Positions 11,174 to 23,190 of a stretch of DNA of 64,000 nt are shown piece after piece; the stretch's first letter is position 1; each line of letters starts with the position of its first letter. Below the pieces are notes generated by a model. The model was not told where the DNA came from. It did no database searches and saw only the letters and a list, made by a program, of their open reading frames with translations. The DNA is from Lytechinus variegatus (lineage: Eukaryota > Echinodermata > Echinoidea > Temnopleuroida > Toxopneustidae). The DNA lies in contig NC_054755.1 in assembly GCF_018143015.1 (NCBI RefSeq), positions 15,222,778 through 15,286,777 on the forward strand, in the 5' to 3' direction. The translations under genes were made by a program, and so were the position numbers.

Positions 11174-11639
11174 TTGGCCATATCATGAGTGCTACGATGC
11201 GAAGGACATGTAGCATCGACTATGATACCAACAAACATTGACAAAAAGGTTATGTTTTCAACGCAAAAACGAGAACATTTCTGCTCGCTCGCGGGTCATG
11301 ACCGCGCTGTTACATACCCATCCCCACTTAAATGTTATTGTCTTATTTGCAGCGCTGAAAAAAAGGAAAAAAAATCATCACCTCCCCCCCCCCCCCCGCT
11401 CATCACTTTTTACAGACTGGGCGGGAGATTTAAAAAAAAATCAGCTCGAAACCCCCCCCCCCCCCCTTTCAAAAATCCTGCGTACGCGCCTGTATAGGCC
11501 TACATAGTATATAGATTACCAACTTGAGATTATATTATTTCCACTTCGTCTATTTATCTTACTTTGGCAAGATTCAAATTTGGTTCATATAAATACCATC
11601 ATCATAATGGTAAACTGTCTTGTGTTAGACATGTATTTT

Positions 11640-11765
11640 ATGTAATTATTATCTTTTATTATTATTATTAATATTATTATTACTAATATCATAATAATTA
11701 GTAGTAGTAGCAGTAGTAATTTCCATTATTATTATCATCATCACCACCATTATTATTCGTTTGTT
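11640..11765. repeat. ATT/ATC/AGT microsatellite
   Basis: Imperfect trinucleotide repeats (ATT, then AGT, then ATC/ACC). A minus-strand frame across it is low-complexity translation and not a gene. Confidence 0.9.
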
Positions 11766-11904
11766 TGTGCCTGTGAGGCGAAAAGCGAACTGAATCACTG
11801 TGACCCGCAGGTCTCTCCTGATGATGTGATTGTGGGGAGGGGGGGGGGGGGGTTGAGTGCAGGTGGGTATAGTCTAAATGAACATAAGACAAAATATTGA
11901 AAGG

Positions 11905-11992
11905 GTTAAATGGTAATTAGACTAAGCAGTTAGTAGATGAACTAGGATTAGACCAGGTGAGATGAGACCAAAAGGACAGTGTAGACCCCGAT
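11905..11992 (+). repeat. dispersed repeat with GGATTAGACCA motif
   Basis: It contains GGTAATTAGAC, then ACTAGGATTAGACCAGGTGA and GATGAGACCAAA. The same order recurs at 53785-53960 in a CEP63 intron, with a weaker inverted trace near 61450-61475. The class is unknown. Confidence 0.55.
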
Positions 11993-14825
11993 CCAAATTT
12001 TTCACTTTTTAATATTTAAATCCCATCACTTGGCCCATATGTGGTTTAACTGTGGATAGCCAATTGTGACATAAATATCTAGACGTAGAAGTTCAATCAT
12101 CAGCTCATTTGACTCTTTAATAACTGTCTGTGAATGAAAAAAAAATATTGTCTTTACTTTGAAAGACTTCGTGAAAAGCAAAGTAAACATAACGAACATA
12201 CGAAGTAAACCAAATCCTGACGTGTTTTGCTTCCCATGATTTTAGCACAGAATTGGACCATGGACTAAGTTAAACCCGACTTCAGAATACGGGCCACTCA
12301 GAATTACTACCCGTTCTTCTAAGTTTCATCAGAAACCTCGTCCTTTGATTCTGAACAGTATTTACATACAGTAAAGTATGTTTAGCCTTATTCTTCTTGG
12401 AGATTGGTATTTAAATCTCATGTTTGCTCTCGTTCTTTGGTCCTTGCCAAACGACGAAGGTGTGCTTTTTGTCAGAAAGAGAAGTTGTATTCCCCTTGTC
12501 GATAACGATTAGAAACATGAATAATAATTAGGTTTTTAGAAACATATCAAATAGGTCGTGATGTAAGCTGTATGAGCAAGGCATGCAAGAACTCCTGGGT
12601 CGACATTTCGGATTTCCTAAACAAAGTATGACTTCTCTTTGAAGAATCCGATTTCGAATTTAAGTTTTAAATGTTTAATTAAGTCATGTATTTACCCGTT
12701 TTCACCAGCTCCCTACATTAAAGTGACCCGATTTTCTTTTCAATAGGCATACTGGGGTAACAGATGTTACGCATTGAGTGAATTTACTACATTTTGTTGT
12801 TAAATGCATGATGGTAAACTCACTGTTCTCGATGATCATGAAAGTAAACAAAGGACTGTTACACTGGGGTCAGTCTGGTGACTGACGCAAATGCATGTGC
12901 CTACTGACAAGAATTTATGATAAATTTTGTCACAAATTTTGGCAAAAGTGTGACTTCGTCAGCTACAACATGGTCATTTATTCCATTCATTCAAACTCAA
13001 TTAAATATTTGTTTTAATTTCAATGAAACAAATATATGTATCGTACAATTATTGGGTAAAAAAAATCAGGAAAAATTTAGCAATTTACAGTGTAGGATGT
13101 AGAGTATGCATGGGTGGCAGAAAAAAAAATTATTATGCAAATTATAAAAGTCTTGTTGAAGACTAAGCCAAAATAATAAATGTCTGAAAAAAAGGGGAAA
13201 ATGAATTCGGACCACTTCTTGAATAAGTTGGTGAACATTTCCCAAAAAAGCAAAGCAAACCGAAAAGTCAAATGAAAGTATTCGAGTTCAAGAACATCGA
13301 CAGAACACTCTGTCATTTTGTAGGCACTTTTGAACAAAAACAAATACTGTAATGTTGGCCATTGTATAAACTGAAGAAACTTGTTATAGTTTTAATAGAA
13401 ACAGATTCAAGCAGAAGGTAAATGATTCGTCATACTAAGTTTACTCACCTACTTTAGCTCCATCTGCGGAACGATCTTGGTGGCTTAAGTGAAATTCAAA
13501 TTCATTTCTTTATTCAAACATAATACAAAGTAGTATCAGGAATACAAATTTGGCATTTGGCATTTGGGATTGGCATTTTACGGAAAAGCAGTACTTATGA
13601 AATAGAGCATATGGAATTGAGGGGATGGATCAACTAGAAAGCTTTGCTATACCACTCCCGCCTTTCTTTCCTTTCCTTAATTTATGCTTGTCTTTTTAAA
13701 TGAGAATTCTCCCTAAGTGGTAAATGGTCACAACCCTTGTTTTTTATTTACACTTTTTTATGCCCCCCCCCTTGTAAATCCTGGATCCGCCTCGGATATA
13801 GGTTCCGATGTCCACAAACCGAAGCGTATAGGACTCTTGCTTGCCTACAGAGGGTTATTTGTACATGTTAAACAGACCTAGACATGCTATAGACGATCAT
13901 ATGCTTGCTACTGAAATTTGCGGTGCAGTCTTCGATCAGTGAAAGGGATCGTCTGATTTCTATGATGACACGAGAAACATTCTTTTGCACAATCGTTTAA
14001 ATCAACCTGTATTATTTTTTGTTGCAAACTTCCGCTTGTTCCTCAGAGGTTCGTCTTGGATGATCTTGTTCCCGATGCTGAATGACGAGGCTTTTATAGA
14101 ACAACCTATTTTGCGGATATTATCCTCTAGATATTCAAAGATAATTTTATATTAGTCGGGTCATCTATGTCTGAAGATGGTCTTCGGAGCTTGGATGTAG
14201 AATTGTCCGAAGTTCAAAGCATATCCAAGGGAGTTTCTTAGATCTGTGTAAAAATCAATGAAGAAAGTCCTGACGCGCGGGTTACTGGTAAAAGGGAATA
14301 GAGCAAATGATTCATATTTTTTGGGATAATTTTATAACTGCTTAAATCAAGATGGAGAACTGCAATGTAAGTATCAATACGCATAGTGTTTTCAGAACGA
14401 AACGAAAATATATCATACTTAGGGTCGTAATAACAAATCATTGTAGACAATGAATATTTTTTTTACTTATCAGATAGATCGATCAATGCGATCTCATTTC
14501 CCGAGTTGAAAGCCGTAAATCGTATTTACAATATAGTGAATAGCTATCACTGTGATATTCGAATGAAGATAGTTCTATCACCATCACCACCACTACCACC
14601 ACCACCACCACCAACCATGTTTATTCTATACTGCTACCATTACACCTGTGCTACTTTTACTGTGAGGCGATTCGAATTACAATGTTTGTACAGTACCTTG
14701 TGGAGAGGGTGTCCTGGTTCCCCAAAACGGACCAAATTCTCACAAAATCTTATGTTTGAAACTTAATTAATATTTCCAAAATAACAAAACAATATCAACT
14801 TGAAGACAAAGATAATGGAAAAAAA
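11993..14825. other. intergenic, no gene seen
   Basis: AT-rich sequence. A CCCCCCC..AATCCTGGATCCGCCTC module at about 13763-13795 is the end of a DNA-element family seen again at 20986-21476. A short (CAC)n run lies at 14580-14612. The open frames of 60-90 codons show no conserved features. Confidence 0.5.
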
Positions 14826-15167
14826 CATTTTAATAAATAGAACATCTTTCAAGGTTTACACCTCATCTTCAGCCTAAAATCATAAACAGGGTCATTGTTA
14901 TTTTATGTAATTTGGATATCAGGAAAATTTGAGGAATGTACTCACAAGAATACAAAGATTGTGAGACAAGGCGAATTAAACTGACCCGAATTTGTCAAGG
15001 CGACTTTAATCACCCCCTACTCAATCACTCCCCCCCCCCTACTTATCACTGACATAATTGTCCTTTCGTTTCTTTTGAATTAAATTCACCTTCGCCAATG
15101 ACTCTGTTTACGATTTTAGGCTGAAGATGAAGTGTGAACACGGAGACATGTTCAGTTTATTAAAATG
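14826..15167. mobile_element. foldback MITE, 72-bp inverted ends
   Basis: The left arm (14826-14897) and right arm (15096-15167) are imperfect reverse complements. Both begin CATTTTAATAAA and contain CATCTTCAGCCTAAAATC at the inner side. The middle of about 200 bp holds a C run. No open frame is present. It ends 177 bp upstream of the fucosyltransferase start codon, so it probably lies in that gene's 5' intron. Confidence 0.8.
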
Positions 15168-15331
15168 TTATATTCTTTTTATCATTTTTGTGTTTAATTG
15201 ATATTGTTGATAATGTATCCCTCTTGTATGATTCCCAATGGTGAAACACGCATACTTACCGTGTCGTCACCTTAATGAATTATTATCATCAATATTCTTG
15301 CCATTTTCTTTTTCTTCTTGTCTGTACTTAG

Positions 15332-15343
15332 GGTGGAAGCACG
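15332..15343 (+). promoter_or_regulatory. splice acceptor and 5' UTR stub before the GT10 start
   Basis: A pyrimidine-rich run at 15301-15329 ends in CTTAG (AG at 15330-15331), followed by a 12-nt leader and ATG. This supports a non-coding first exon upstream. Confidence 0.6.
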
Positions 15344-16948
15344 ATGTCTTTACGACGGACCCTTCGCCACATGTGCAACATGCGGATAGGAATCAAATCA
15401 GGACTGGTTATCATATTGGCATGCCTCGTTTTCCATACTGTATTCCTCCTGCTTGTACGGAACGGTTACATAATGCCCCTAGGGAAGGAGACAAGGGACT
15501 CTGACAAAAGGCGAGATGTCGCCGAGTTATCGGAGAAGCACTCGGAAGTTTCCTCGCTGATTAACTCTCCGCAGATCGGAGCAGACAAGTTGAATGCAGA
15601 AGATGTTTTGAAGCCCCCTAACTTAAATGAAATCGTTCGAAACTTAGCACATCTAGGAAGCAATAGTAATGAAGATGATTACAGTGAGGAAGAGGAGAAC
15701 ACAGTTGGTACTAACAAAACAACTGATCAGAAGAAGATTCTGGGTAATGAAAAACAAGAAAGGGAGACCGTTGCAAAAAGGGAGAGATCCGCTGAACAGG
15801 CACCTGAAGAGCTCACGAAAAAGACTTGCATTAGATACTTGTCGATCTATGCGCCTCGCATGGCACCTTTCCATTACTGGCGCGAGTATGTGAATCTAGA
15901 ACAGGCGTTCAAAGAAGCGAAGGATGTAAACAGTTCCTACTACGATAGTCGGATTGTGCAGCGCCGAGAGTTTCCATCGATGTTTGTTGAGTGTCCTGGT
16001 TACAGGTGCGATGTCGCCCTTAGGCCGACGGCGGACGAGCGATTTTTAGCACGGAGCGACGCTGTTCTGATTAACCTTGTTCCCCAGGAGTTGCGCTATA
16101 AGATGCCTAAACTCTCCGAGCGACTCATGAAGATTCTTCCAAAGAGGGTCAAGGTCTTTTTCTACGCCATGGAATGTCCGCTGATGATGACCCACTGGGA
16201 CCATACCATCAAAGACATCCAGTACCACTACACGATGACCTATCACTCTGACAGCGATGTTTATTTCCCGTACGGTAGGTACGTTCCTGGTGTGCCAACG
16301 GACACGGAGATGATCAACTACGCAGAGAATAAGACTAGTCTTGTAGTCTGGACAGCCAGCAATTGTAATAACACCTTCTGGCCGCGGTTGGAATGGGTGC
16401 GGAATCTAGAGAAGCTTTTGGATTTCGATACCTTCGGCAGGTGCGGCAAACTAACATGCCTTCCACCTTTATCTCCCATCTGCACCCAGCAACAGAAGAT
16501 TTATAAGTTCTATCTAGCTCTTGAGAACGCACCTTGCGATGAGTACGTCAGTGAGAAGGTGTGGGTGAACAGTCTCATGAGTGGGTTGGTACCCATCGTC
16601 TACGGCGGCAAACGGGAGTCGTACGAGCGTCTCCTTCCGCCAAACTCGTTCGTCCATCTCAGTGACTTCGCTTCCCAGGAAGAGCTCGTTGACTACCTGA
16701 AGATGATCGACAAGAACGACAACCTCTACAACGAGTTCTTCGCCTGGCGGAGGGAGGGCCGGGTAGAGAGGGTCTACCCGGATCTCTATCCGGAATCATT
16801 CTGTCGGGTCCTTCCTAAACTGTCAAAGTACAGCGCCCCTCCGGTTCGGAAAATCGGAGACTCCAACTACTTTCAGGCGTGCCGAGGAGGGCCGCATAGA
16901 AACTTTACCCAACACGGAGACCTTCACAGTTGGAGTCCTTGGAGATAG
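15344..16948 (+). CDS. alpha-(1,3)-fucosyltransferase, family GT10
   Basis: A 534-residue type II Golgi enzyme predicted to transfer fucose from GDP-fucose to GlcNAc of glycans. A short cytosolic tail is followed by one membrane anchor (about residues 20-38, GLVIILACLVFHTVFLLLV) and a charged stem to about 160. The catalytic region has the GT10 signatures: MTYHSDSDVYFPYG at about 298-311, and FYLALENAPCDEYVSEKVW at about 389-407 followed by GLVPIVYGG. NxS/T sites are present. The ORF is intronless. The sequence before the ATG, a long pyrimidine tract ending ACTTAG at 15331, is a strong splice acceptor, so a 5' UTR exon probably lies upstream. Which vertebrate FUT it corresponds to, and its acceptor, cannot be decided here. 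Length fits the family, with a long stem. Confidence 0.94.
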   Translation: MSLRRTLRHMCNMRIGIKSGLVIILACLVFHTVFLLLVRNGYIMPLGKETRDSDKRRDVAELSEKHSEVSSLINSPQIGADKLNAEDVLKPPNLNEIVRNLAHLGSNSNEDDYSEEEENTVGTNKTTDQKKILGNEKQERETVAKRERSAEQAPEELTKKTCIRYLSIYAPRMAPFHYWREYVNLEQAFKEAKDVNSSYYDSRIVQRREFPSMFVECPGYRCDVALRPTADERFLARSDAVLINLVPQELRYKMPKLSERLMKILPKRVKVFFYAMECPLMMTHWDHTIKDIQYHYTMTYHSDSDVYFPYGRYVPGVPTDTEMINYAENKTSLVVWTASNCNNTFWPRLEWVRNLEKLLDFDTFGRCGKLTCLPPLSPICTQQQKIYKFYLALENAPCDEYVSEKVWVNSLMSGLVPIVYGGKRESYERLLPPNSFVHLSDFASQEELVDYLKMIDKNDNLYNEFFAWRREGRVERVYPDLYPESFCRVLPKLSKYSAPPVRKIGDSNYFQACRGGPHRNFTQHGDLHSWSPWR

Positions 16949-17270
16949 TGAACAACAAAAGGTGTCATGTCACATCTTTTTTCAAAAATATTTATTGATA
17001 TTAAACTTTTTATATTGTTTCTTGCATCCGACATCAGTGCTCGACACCTGCTACTGCACTTTGGAAGGTATAACGATAACACTCCGTAATGCGTTGACAA
17101 TCTCATAAGTGTTCCCAATGAATATAACAAGGATAATTCTTATTACTCAGAAGAGCCACTTCAAGCCTTTTCCTATAAATTGTTCTTTCAGAAGGCCCAA
17201 CAAATGTAATAATTTAATGATCACCCTTCTCCATACTGAAAACATTACATGGTGCGCCTAACAAGACAGA
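16949..17270 (+). other. 3' flank of the fucosyltransferase
   Basis: AT-rich and probably 3' UTR. No close AATAAA is seen. Possible signals occur much later (ATAAAATAAAG near 18255 and CAATAAAC near 18493), so the UTR end is undetermined. Confidence 0.35.
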
Positions 17271-17279
17271 AGGTCCTTT

Positions 17280-17372
17280 TGGTAAATCTTTAGTATGACT
17301 CGGTCGGGGATCGAATCCATGACCTCCTGTTCATGATGTGGGCGGGGTACCACTGAGCCACCATAACACTTA
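17280..17372 (-). repeat. tRNA-derived SINE head, second family
   Basis: On the minus strand it has an A box, GGTGGCTCAGTGGTAC, and a B box, GGATTCGATCCCC, about 35 bases apart, with GAGTCATAC after it. Stem pairing is too poor for a working tRNA. Its body on the lower-coordinate side is not clearly delimited. Confidence 0.6.
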
Positions 17373-17642
17373 TAAAATGTGCGGCTCATACTGAAATATG
17401 TTTTCTTCCATCACTTGATCAGCCTTCTTTGATTATTTCCCGATCAGGGATAAAAGAAAAGTTATATCATATTTATTCATGCCCCATATTGTGAGGTCGA
17501 ACTATGTGAAATATTGTTTTATTTCTATTTGAAAACACTGTCGATCAAGCAGGATGCCTATTTTATGAAAACATAGAATTCCTTTAGCAATGAAAATGAT
17601 AAAATTTTATGTATGGGGTCCTCTTAACCAAAAAATGATATC

Positions 17643-17703
17643 GTAGACATATCATGTCTACGACATGATACGACGTGGTAGACATATCATGTCTACGACA
17701 TGA
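17643..17703. repeat. duplicated double-dyad element
   Basis: Two identical 26-bp copies (17643-17668 and 17678-17703) are spaced 35 bp apart. Each contains two overlapping dyads, GTAGACAT-ATC-ATGTCTAC and TCATGTC-TAC-GACATGA, so alternative hairpins are possible. It lies about 700 bp past the fucosyltransferase stop. Confidence 0.8.
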
Positions 17704-19868
17704 CAGGTCTATCTCTTTTTACATGTTTTCTTTTTTGTTCATGTTAAGAATTACGTAACATATTTTAACATTTCAGTCTGCCAAAATGCGCCCAATATAT
17801 TTGTGATTCAATTTTATTTGCATATCTAATCTGAGAATGAAGTGTAATTGTTCATGTAGTCATATTCATGTTGTGTAAATCTTGATAGACGTGGCGTTAA
17901 TTCATAACTAACCATTATTTCCGGTGCAAATCGACAATCAATTCTCCTATATCCACTGAAATGTTTGTATAATATGCTGTTTTGACACTAGATAATCATT
18001 TTTAATTTACATGACAATGAAATATTAGTCATCTCGAAAGATGTTGACAATCATTTTAGGTAATTCACCATCTCATCATGTATTTTACCATCTTACCTTA
18101 AGAGGTCGCGGAACCGAGAAAAGGGTATTCAGCCACCATTCAGCATGATTTAAATCGTTAAGATGACAATCAATTTCTGACTCTATGCATGTTCAAACCC
18201 GCCCCCCTCCATCTATCGTTCCGCGTTCCTGACGTTTATGTACGTAGCTAGAGATAAAATAAAGTTTCGTTTAGTTGATCATTATATTTCATTGTGAATT
18301 TCACTTTATGTCTTTTTTAACCAATGCAATAATCAATCTTTCTTTATTGCTGATATCCAGCCTACGTTATTTGATTCGTTTATACGTTTTTTGTTTTTTG
18401 TTTTTTTGTGTGTGTTCAGTTCCCCTAAGGTTATGCGATGAACATACGGTTTCATTTTTCTGAACACAATTTGCCAAAGTTAAGGATATTTCAATAAACT
18501 TTCCCGATTTCGGTAATAGTTTTAGCGTTATTACTAATGACAGTTTGATCGCATTGTTTTGTTACCAAATTATGATATTATCTTGTTTAATTACATGTGA
18601 TATACATTTTTCTGTGTTATGATTATACAATGCTACAGATCATTAATACTGTGTAGCTTTAAAGGGTAGACCGGGCCTAAGCTTCTCAAGGATTTTTCGT
18701 TTTATTTCAAAACTTAATAAAAAGGGTGAAAGTGAAAAGTTTGGGAAAAAAATGAGACAAGTATTCAAATTCGATTATGATATACGTATTTATATGAATA
18801 TACAAAATTTCCCGGCTGTTGTGTTTATGACCGTCAACTTCAAATTTCCTTTGTAAATGTTAATATAATATATTGTTTTATCAAATTGACGGAAAATAAA
18901 AATAATACAATACAATTCATCATGTATATGTCACCTCGAACCTCCCCCTCCCATGAAAACTCTAAAATACTAGGACTCGCTCCTGTTTATACGACGGCCC
19001 AAGGAAGCGGGGGAGTTGGGTGTGCTCAATCCCAAGCACCCCAAGATTTTCTTAGGTGGTGCTGCGTGTCTTATTCTCCATAGGAAGCACCCCTAGGTAT
19101 TCTGGTAGGTGTGGCAAATGTGAAGAATATAAGGAAAATACCACATAATTGTCCCTCTCTGAATGAAATAACTGATTTGCATGTTATAAGAACAAGGCTT
19201 GGAAGAGGCTGAGAGAATGTAATTGGCATTCATTGAGTATATGGTGGATATTCGGGTATCTGAGATATGTTCACGTTACGTTCGCCTTTTTCCCAATTTC
19301 GTCACAACGTAGCACATTGTCCAATAAAACTTCTAACAGTTCAACAAAATATGATTGTTTTCCTTTATCATACAATGTTTTTGTTCTGAGAGAATGTACC
19401 AATGTTGTAGGATTATTTTGAAAGAAAAAAAAACAGCATTGTGTACTTCTTTCTCCCTGAATTATATGAGAAATAGAGTAAGAAAGAAAGTAACAGCAAG
19501 AGTGAACGAGGAAGGGATTGGGAGTTTAGCTGGAGGAGATAGATCATCATAATTAAAACAACTATTCCTGAAATATAAAGGCCGAAGATGCATAATGAGG
19601 GGTGTTTTCAGGTTAATATAAACTTGGCAAACTTTGGGTTCTTAGAAAGTTAGAAATAGAGAGAGTCCATCCGCACCTGGGCATCACGTTAGCTTTAATG
19701 GGTGCAAAACAAAAACGAATGGAACATACTAAGAAATTATAAACGGAATTCATCCAAGGACATAACGGATCAATGGAGTTATGAAAAATGCAGTTAATTA
19801 TTTGAAGTCACGTCCAGACCCATGAATATTATGGTTCATCCAGTAATCGACTTGTAAAATTAGTTTGT
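17704..19868. other. intergenic, no gene seen
   Basis: AT-rich sequence. Two candidate polyadenylation motifs on the plus strand (near 18255 and 18493) could end the fucosyltransferase transcript. No element was recognised. Confidence 0.4.
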
Positions 19869-19874
19869 TGTGAT

Positions 19875-20006
19875 TTTTTTACTGGAGTTGGTGAAAATTG
19901 TTCAACGATATCGCCTGATAAAGCCAACACAACGGTTGGTGTACATCGCGATTACTGACAATTGAAAGTTTCAACTCAACAATTTTCACCAATTTCAGTA
20001 AAATGA
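19875..20006. repeat. short foldback repeat
   Basis: The left arm contains ACTGGAGTTGGTGAAAATTG (about 19880-19899) and the right arm ACAATTTTCACCAATTTCAG (about 19978-19997), about 80 bp apart. The outer flanks also pair (TTTTTTTACTG / CAGTAAAA). The phrase GTCACGTCCA(A/G)ACC occurs on both sides (about 19808 and 20022), suggesting a larger unit. Confidence 0.65.
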
Positions 20007-20239
20007 TTCCTAACTGAGTAATGTCACGTCCAAACCATGAGAACTCCTGTCCAGATCATAAAATATTTCTTTAAAAGCAGAATAAAACCCTGGACATTTC
20101 TTTCAAGAAACAGGAATATCACAAAATGAGTTCAATTAAAGTTGAGGACAATTATTGAGTAAGAGAAAGTTTTGAATGCCGATCATACTGGAGATCCTTC
20201 TGTTGGCATTGGGAAAGGATAAGCGATGGCACACATGAA

Positions 20240-21476
20240 AAACTCTCCCTCTTTACACTGAAAATATAACCTCAAATTTCTATTTTTGTTCACTCTAATG
20301 ATAAACCCCTCAAAAAAAGTTTGGAAATCTGAGTTTCGCCATTAATTTCTCCCAACTCCCAATTTTACACAATGCATATTTGATATCATTTAATTCTCTT
20401 TAAAATGATACCATGCTTGTTATGATCATGCCTTCACGAAAAGAACAGGATTCAAAAGTGTTAATTGGATGAGGTCTGAATTGAAAAGCTGCAAAACGAG
20501 CAGAAATTGTCATGGAGGGTCAATAAAGAATATGATTTTTTTGTCTGTGTCTATATAGATATGAAAATCCATTCAAATCAAACCCCTAATTCTTCATTTT
20601 TGATGTTTTTTCGTGGTTTATGTAGTGATGGTTCTATGTGTTTGAGTCGTTGTTTGAAATACCCATACACGCTTGTTTGTTATGTGTTTGCTTGTGCAGA
20701 TGTGTTTGATTCCATGGTAATGTTTAGGTGCATGAAACAAAAGAAACCGCTGACAAACTCACTCATCACGTCGGAAAAAAGAACAGTGACTTTCAATATT
20801 GTGTCATTTTGCAACTTTTGAATTTTGACCTTGCCCCACATTTTAAGGCACTGCACCTCCATGTGAACGATAATCGTAATCATGTAGGGTATCATTTTAA
20901 AGAGAATTACATGATCAATTCACAGGAGGGATTATCGATCAAAGCCGGATTTTAAAACATTTTTTGAGGAGTTTAGTACAAACCACAGGCGGATCCAGGG
21001 GGGGGGGAGATTGTGCCCCCTTTTAAGATCCATAATCAACATTTTCAATTTAAATATGCCATTTTTACCGATGTGTGCCCTCACCCCCTTTGAAAGCAAG
21101 GACCGTTTTATTCATTTTTGGCTTCTCAATTTGTTTGCTCTCTTCCTTTATAGTGAATACATACCCTCAAATTTCCTTTTTTTTGTTCATTCTAATAATA
21201 ATACAATCCACGGGCAAATCCAGGGTGGGGGTGGGGGGTTCGTGCCTTCCCTTTTTGGAGCCATAATCAAAATTCTTAATGTAAATATCCTATTTTTACC
21301 GAAGTGTGCCTCCCCCCCCCCTTGAAAGCGAGGGCCTTATTTTTGCTACTCATTTTTTTTTTTTTGCGGACGAAATTACCTTAAATTTTTAGGTGAAAAC
21401 CTAAATTTTTTCCTCGTTAAATTTTCATCGGGAAAATGTTTCCCATCCCCCTTGGAAAATCCTGGATCCGCCCCTG
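20240..21476. mobile_element. GGCGGATCCAGGGGG-family element with internal tandem copy
   Basis: Outside the MITE, 20240-20301 plus 20976-21140 is repeated at 21144-21340: CCTCAAATTTC, TTTTTGTTCA, TCTAAT, then a GATCCAGGG start, GTGCCYYCYTTTT, ATAATCAA, TTTTTACCGA and TGTGCC(C)n TTGAAAGC. The right end CCTGGATCCGCCCCTG (21461-21476) is the inverse of CAGGCGGATCCAGG at 20986. Fragments of the same family occur near 13763, 27180 and 27750. It is non-autonomous. CAG ends suggest hAT, but the flanks (GTACAAACC/GTATAACC) match only roughly. Confidence 0.6.
20302..20975 (+). mobile_element. Tc1/mariner-like MITE (copy B)
   Basis: The ends read TAAACCCCTCAAAAAA and TTTTTTGAGGAGTTTA, which are inverted with TA at both limits (20302-20303 and 20974-20975). 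It is 674 bp with no transposase. It is collinear with copy A at 1530-2980 in opposite orientation, and at about 20726 it carries the unoccupied version of the piggyBac-type insertion site. It splits a tandem duplicate whose other copy (21144 onwards) shows the empty TA site. Confidence 0.75.
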
Positions 21477-23190
21477 GTATAACCTCTTATCCATATAGTT
21501 CATGAAACATCTATAAATGTTGTCACTTTAAAGAAATACGGATAGACTTGATAAAGTGGAAAATTTAAGTAAAATATGACCAGAAAAAAGTGGGGGCGCT
21601 TTATACTTAAGTGTGACATCACATGGTCGCATTTGAATAAAATATTGCGCGAACTCCAACTGCGTGACTCTGGTTGGAGTTTTCTTTCTTGAATTTTGAC
21701 CAAATTGCCAATAGGATGTCCTTTTAACAATAGTAATTTTAAGCTTTAAATACTGATAACTTTCTTATCATTCATTCAGTTTTTTCTTAAAATTTGGTGA
21801 TTTGTTGCTTTGTTTTTCTTCTGTGATATACCTGTCAATTTGTTTGAAGGGTTTCATTCTCTTTTAAAAGACATTTCAGATTTAGAGTGTTACCTCAGAA
21901 CTTGATTTAACATGAAGAGCCCAACGACTGTCCCGCTCACCCCCCCCCCCCCCCCACCGTCATTCATTGACGCCACTCTCGTTTATATTACTGACGATAA
22001 AAGCTGTACGCATAATGAAACGAGAGCATATATGCATGACAGAGCATAAGACAAGACAAGTTAGGATAACGTAGTGTTATTTGCGCAAGCCTATGATCTT
22101 TTGTCGATGGCGGTCGATCCATGAAACGTTTTAAATAACAAAGAAGCACCCCCTCAATATCTCATTGCTTTGAAAAGTTTACAATAGAGATCTTTGTGTT
22201 TGGCAATAGTCACACAAACCCGAAGGCTGCAAAAGGGTGAATGAAGAAGGGCTAAAGGGAGTATGTTTATACAAAAGAATGTTTTCAACACATATATCTC
22301 AGAGTAACTAAAAGATGAAAATAGAAGTGTGATATTACTATTGCTTACAATTAATGAAGTGTGACTTTATTATTACCAGTCGAGGCTCCAAGGGAGGACG
22401 TAATGCGAGCTGGGTATCCTATAAAGAGGGGCATGCAATTTCTAATTTTTTGAGCTTGTGGCAAATATTTCTAACGCGGTATTAAAGATTGTGATGCGGT
22501 AGCCTGAGCATAGTACTGGGCGTGTTGTGGACGCAAGAGACCACTTGAAAACGCTCAAAAACCTCTTGGAGACACACCCTAGTACATCTGTGTTTGCTTG
22601 AACTGAAGGAACAAAAAATAAGGTAAACCACTTGTTTGTGTGAACTTGTTCGATTTCGACCTTTTAGTTTGCTGTCTGATTTTACATGGGTCTCGTATCA
22701 CACAAAGTTATCATCAGGGAATGTCCCTAATGCTTAATTGCTTTGACTACATTTTTTGTTTTGTAATGGTATTTCTGATTTTTTCAGTAATAGTACATAG
22801 CAGATGTTACAATAAAATTAAAGAAAACACGGTGATAGCTCACAAATAATTATTCATAGTACCAAAATATTGTACAGAAATCATAACATGACACATATTC
22901 ACATTACAAGCGGCTAATTAACTAGGCCTAATTCATTCATCAAAATATAAAAATCAGAAAATTCACAAAGGTATGTGTTAAGATATAGATATATAGATAT
23001 GTAGAAAAAAAGCATGTCCCATAGCTCAATGACTGATGAAACTGAATTGAATATAAAGAAAGGATCGATTGTACAATTAATGTACAATTCAATGTGAAAA
23101 TCGAGCGTACGATTATCCGATAACCCTGCATACAGGACCAACACTGGTTTATTAAAGTGTTTTCTAAGAATCATACAGTTAAGAACAAAT
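21477..23190. other. intergenic, no gene seen
   Basis: A C run occurs at 21940-21956. Otherwise it is AT-rich sequence without recognised genes or elements. Confidence 0.4.

Larger units (their letters stand above)
8920..11492. mobile_element. hAT-type element with 8-bp target duplication
   Basis: The left end is C(G)GGCGCGTACGCAAGG and the right end, inverted, is CAGGCGCGTACGCAGG. Perfect 8-bp direct repeats TATAGGCC flank it at 8912-8919 and 11493-11500. CAG termini and 8-bp duplications are the hAT signature. The inverted left copy at 8489-8520 keeps the original CAG. The interior has long C/G runs, a tandem array of GCTCGC-containing units and a second element (9763-11173). No transposase was recognised, so it is non-autonomous. 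Confidence 0.8.

Noticed and set aside
17280-17372. Possible tRNA gene on the minus strand
   Set aside because: Only the promoter boxes are convincing; the cloverleaf does not close.
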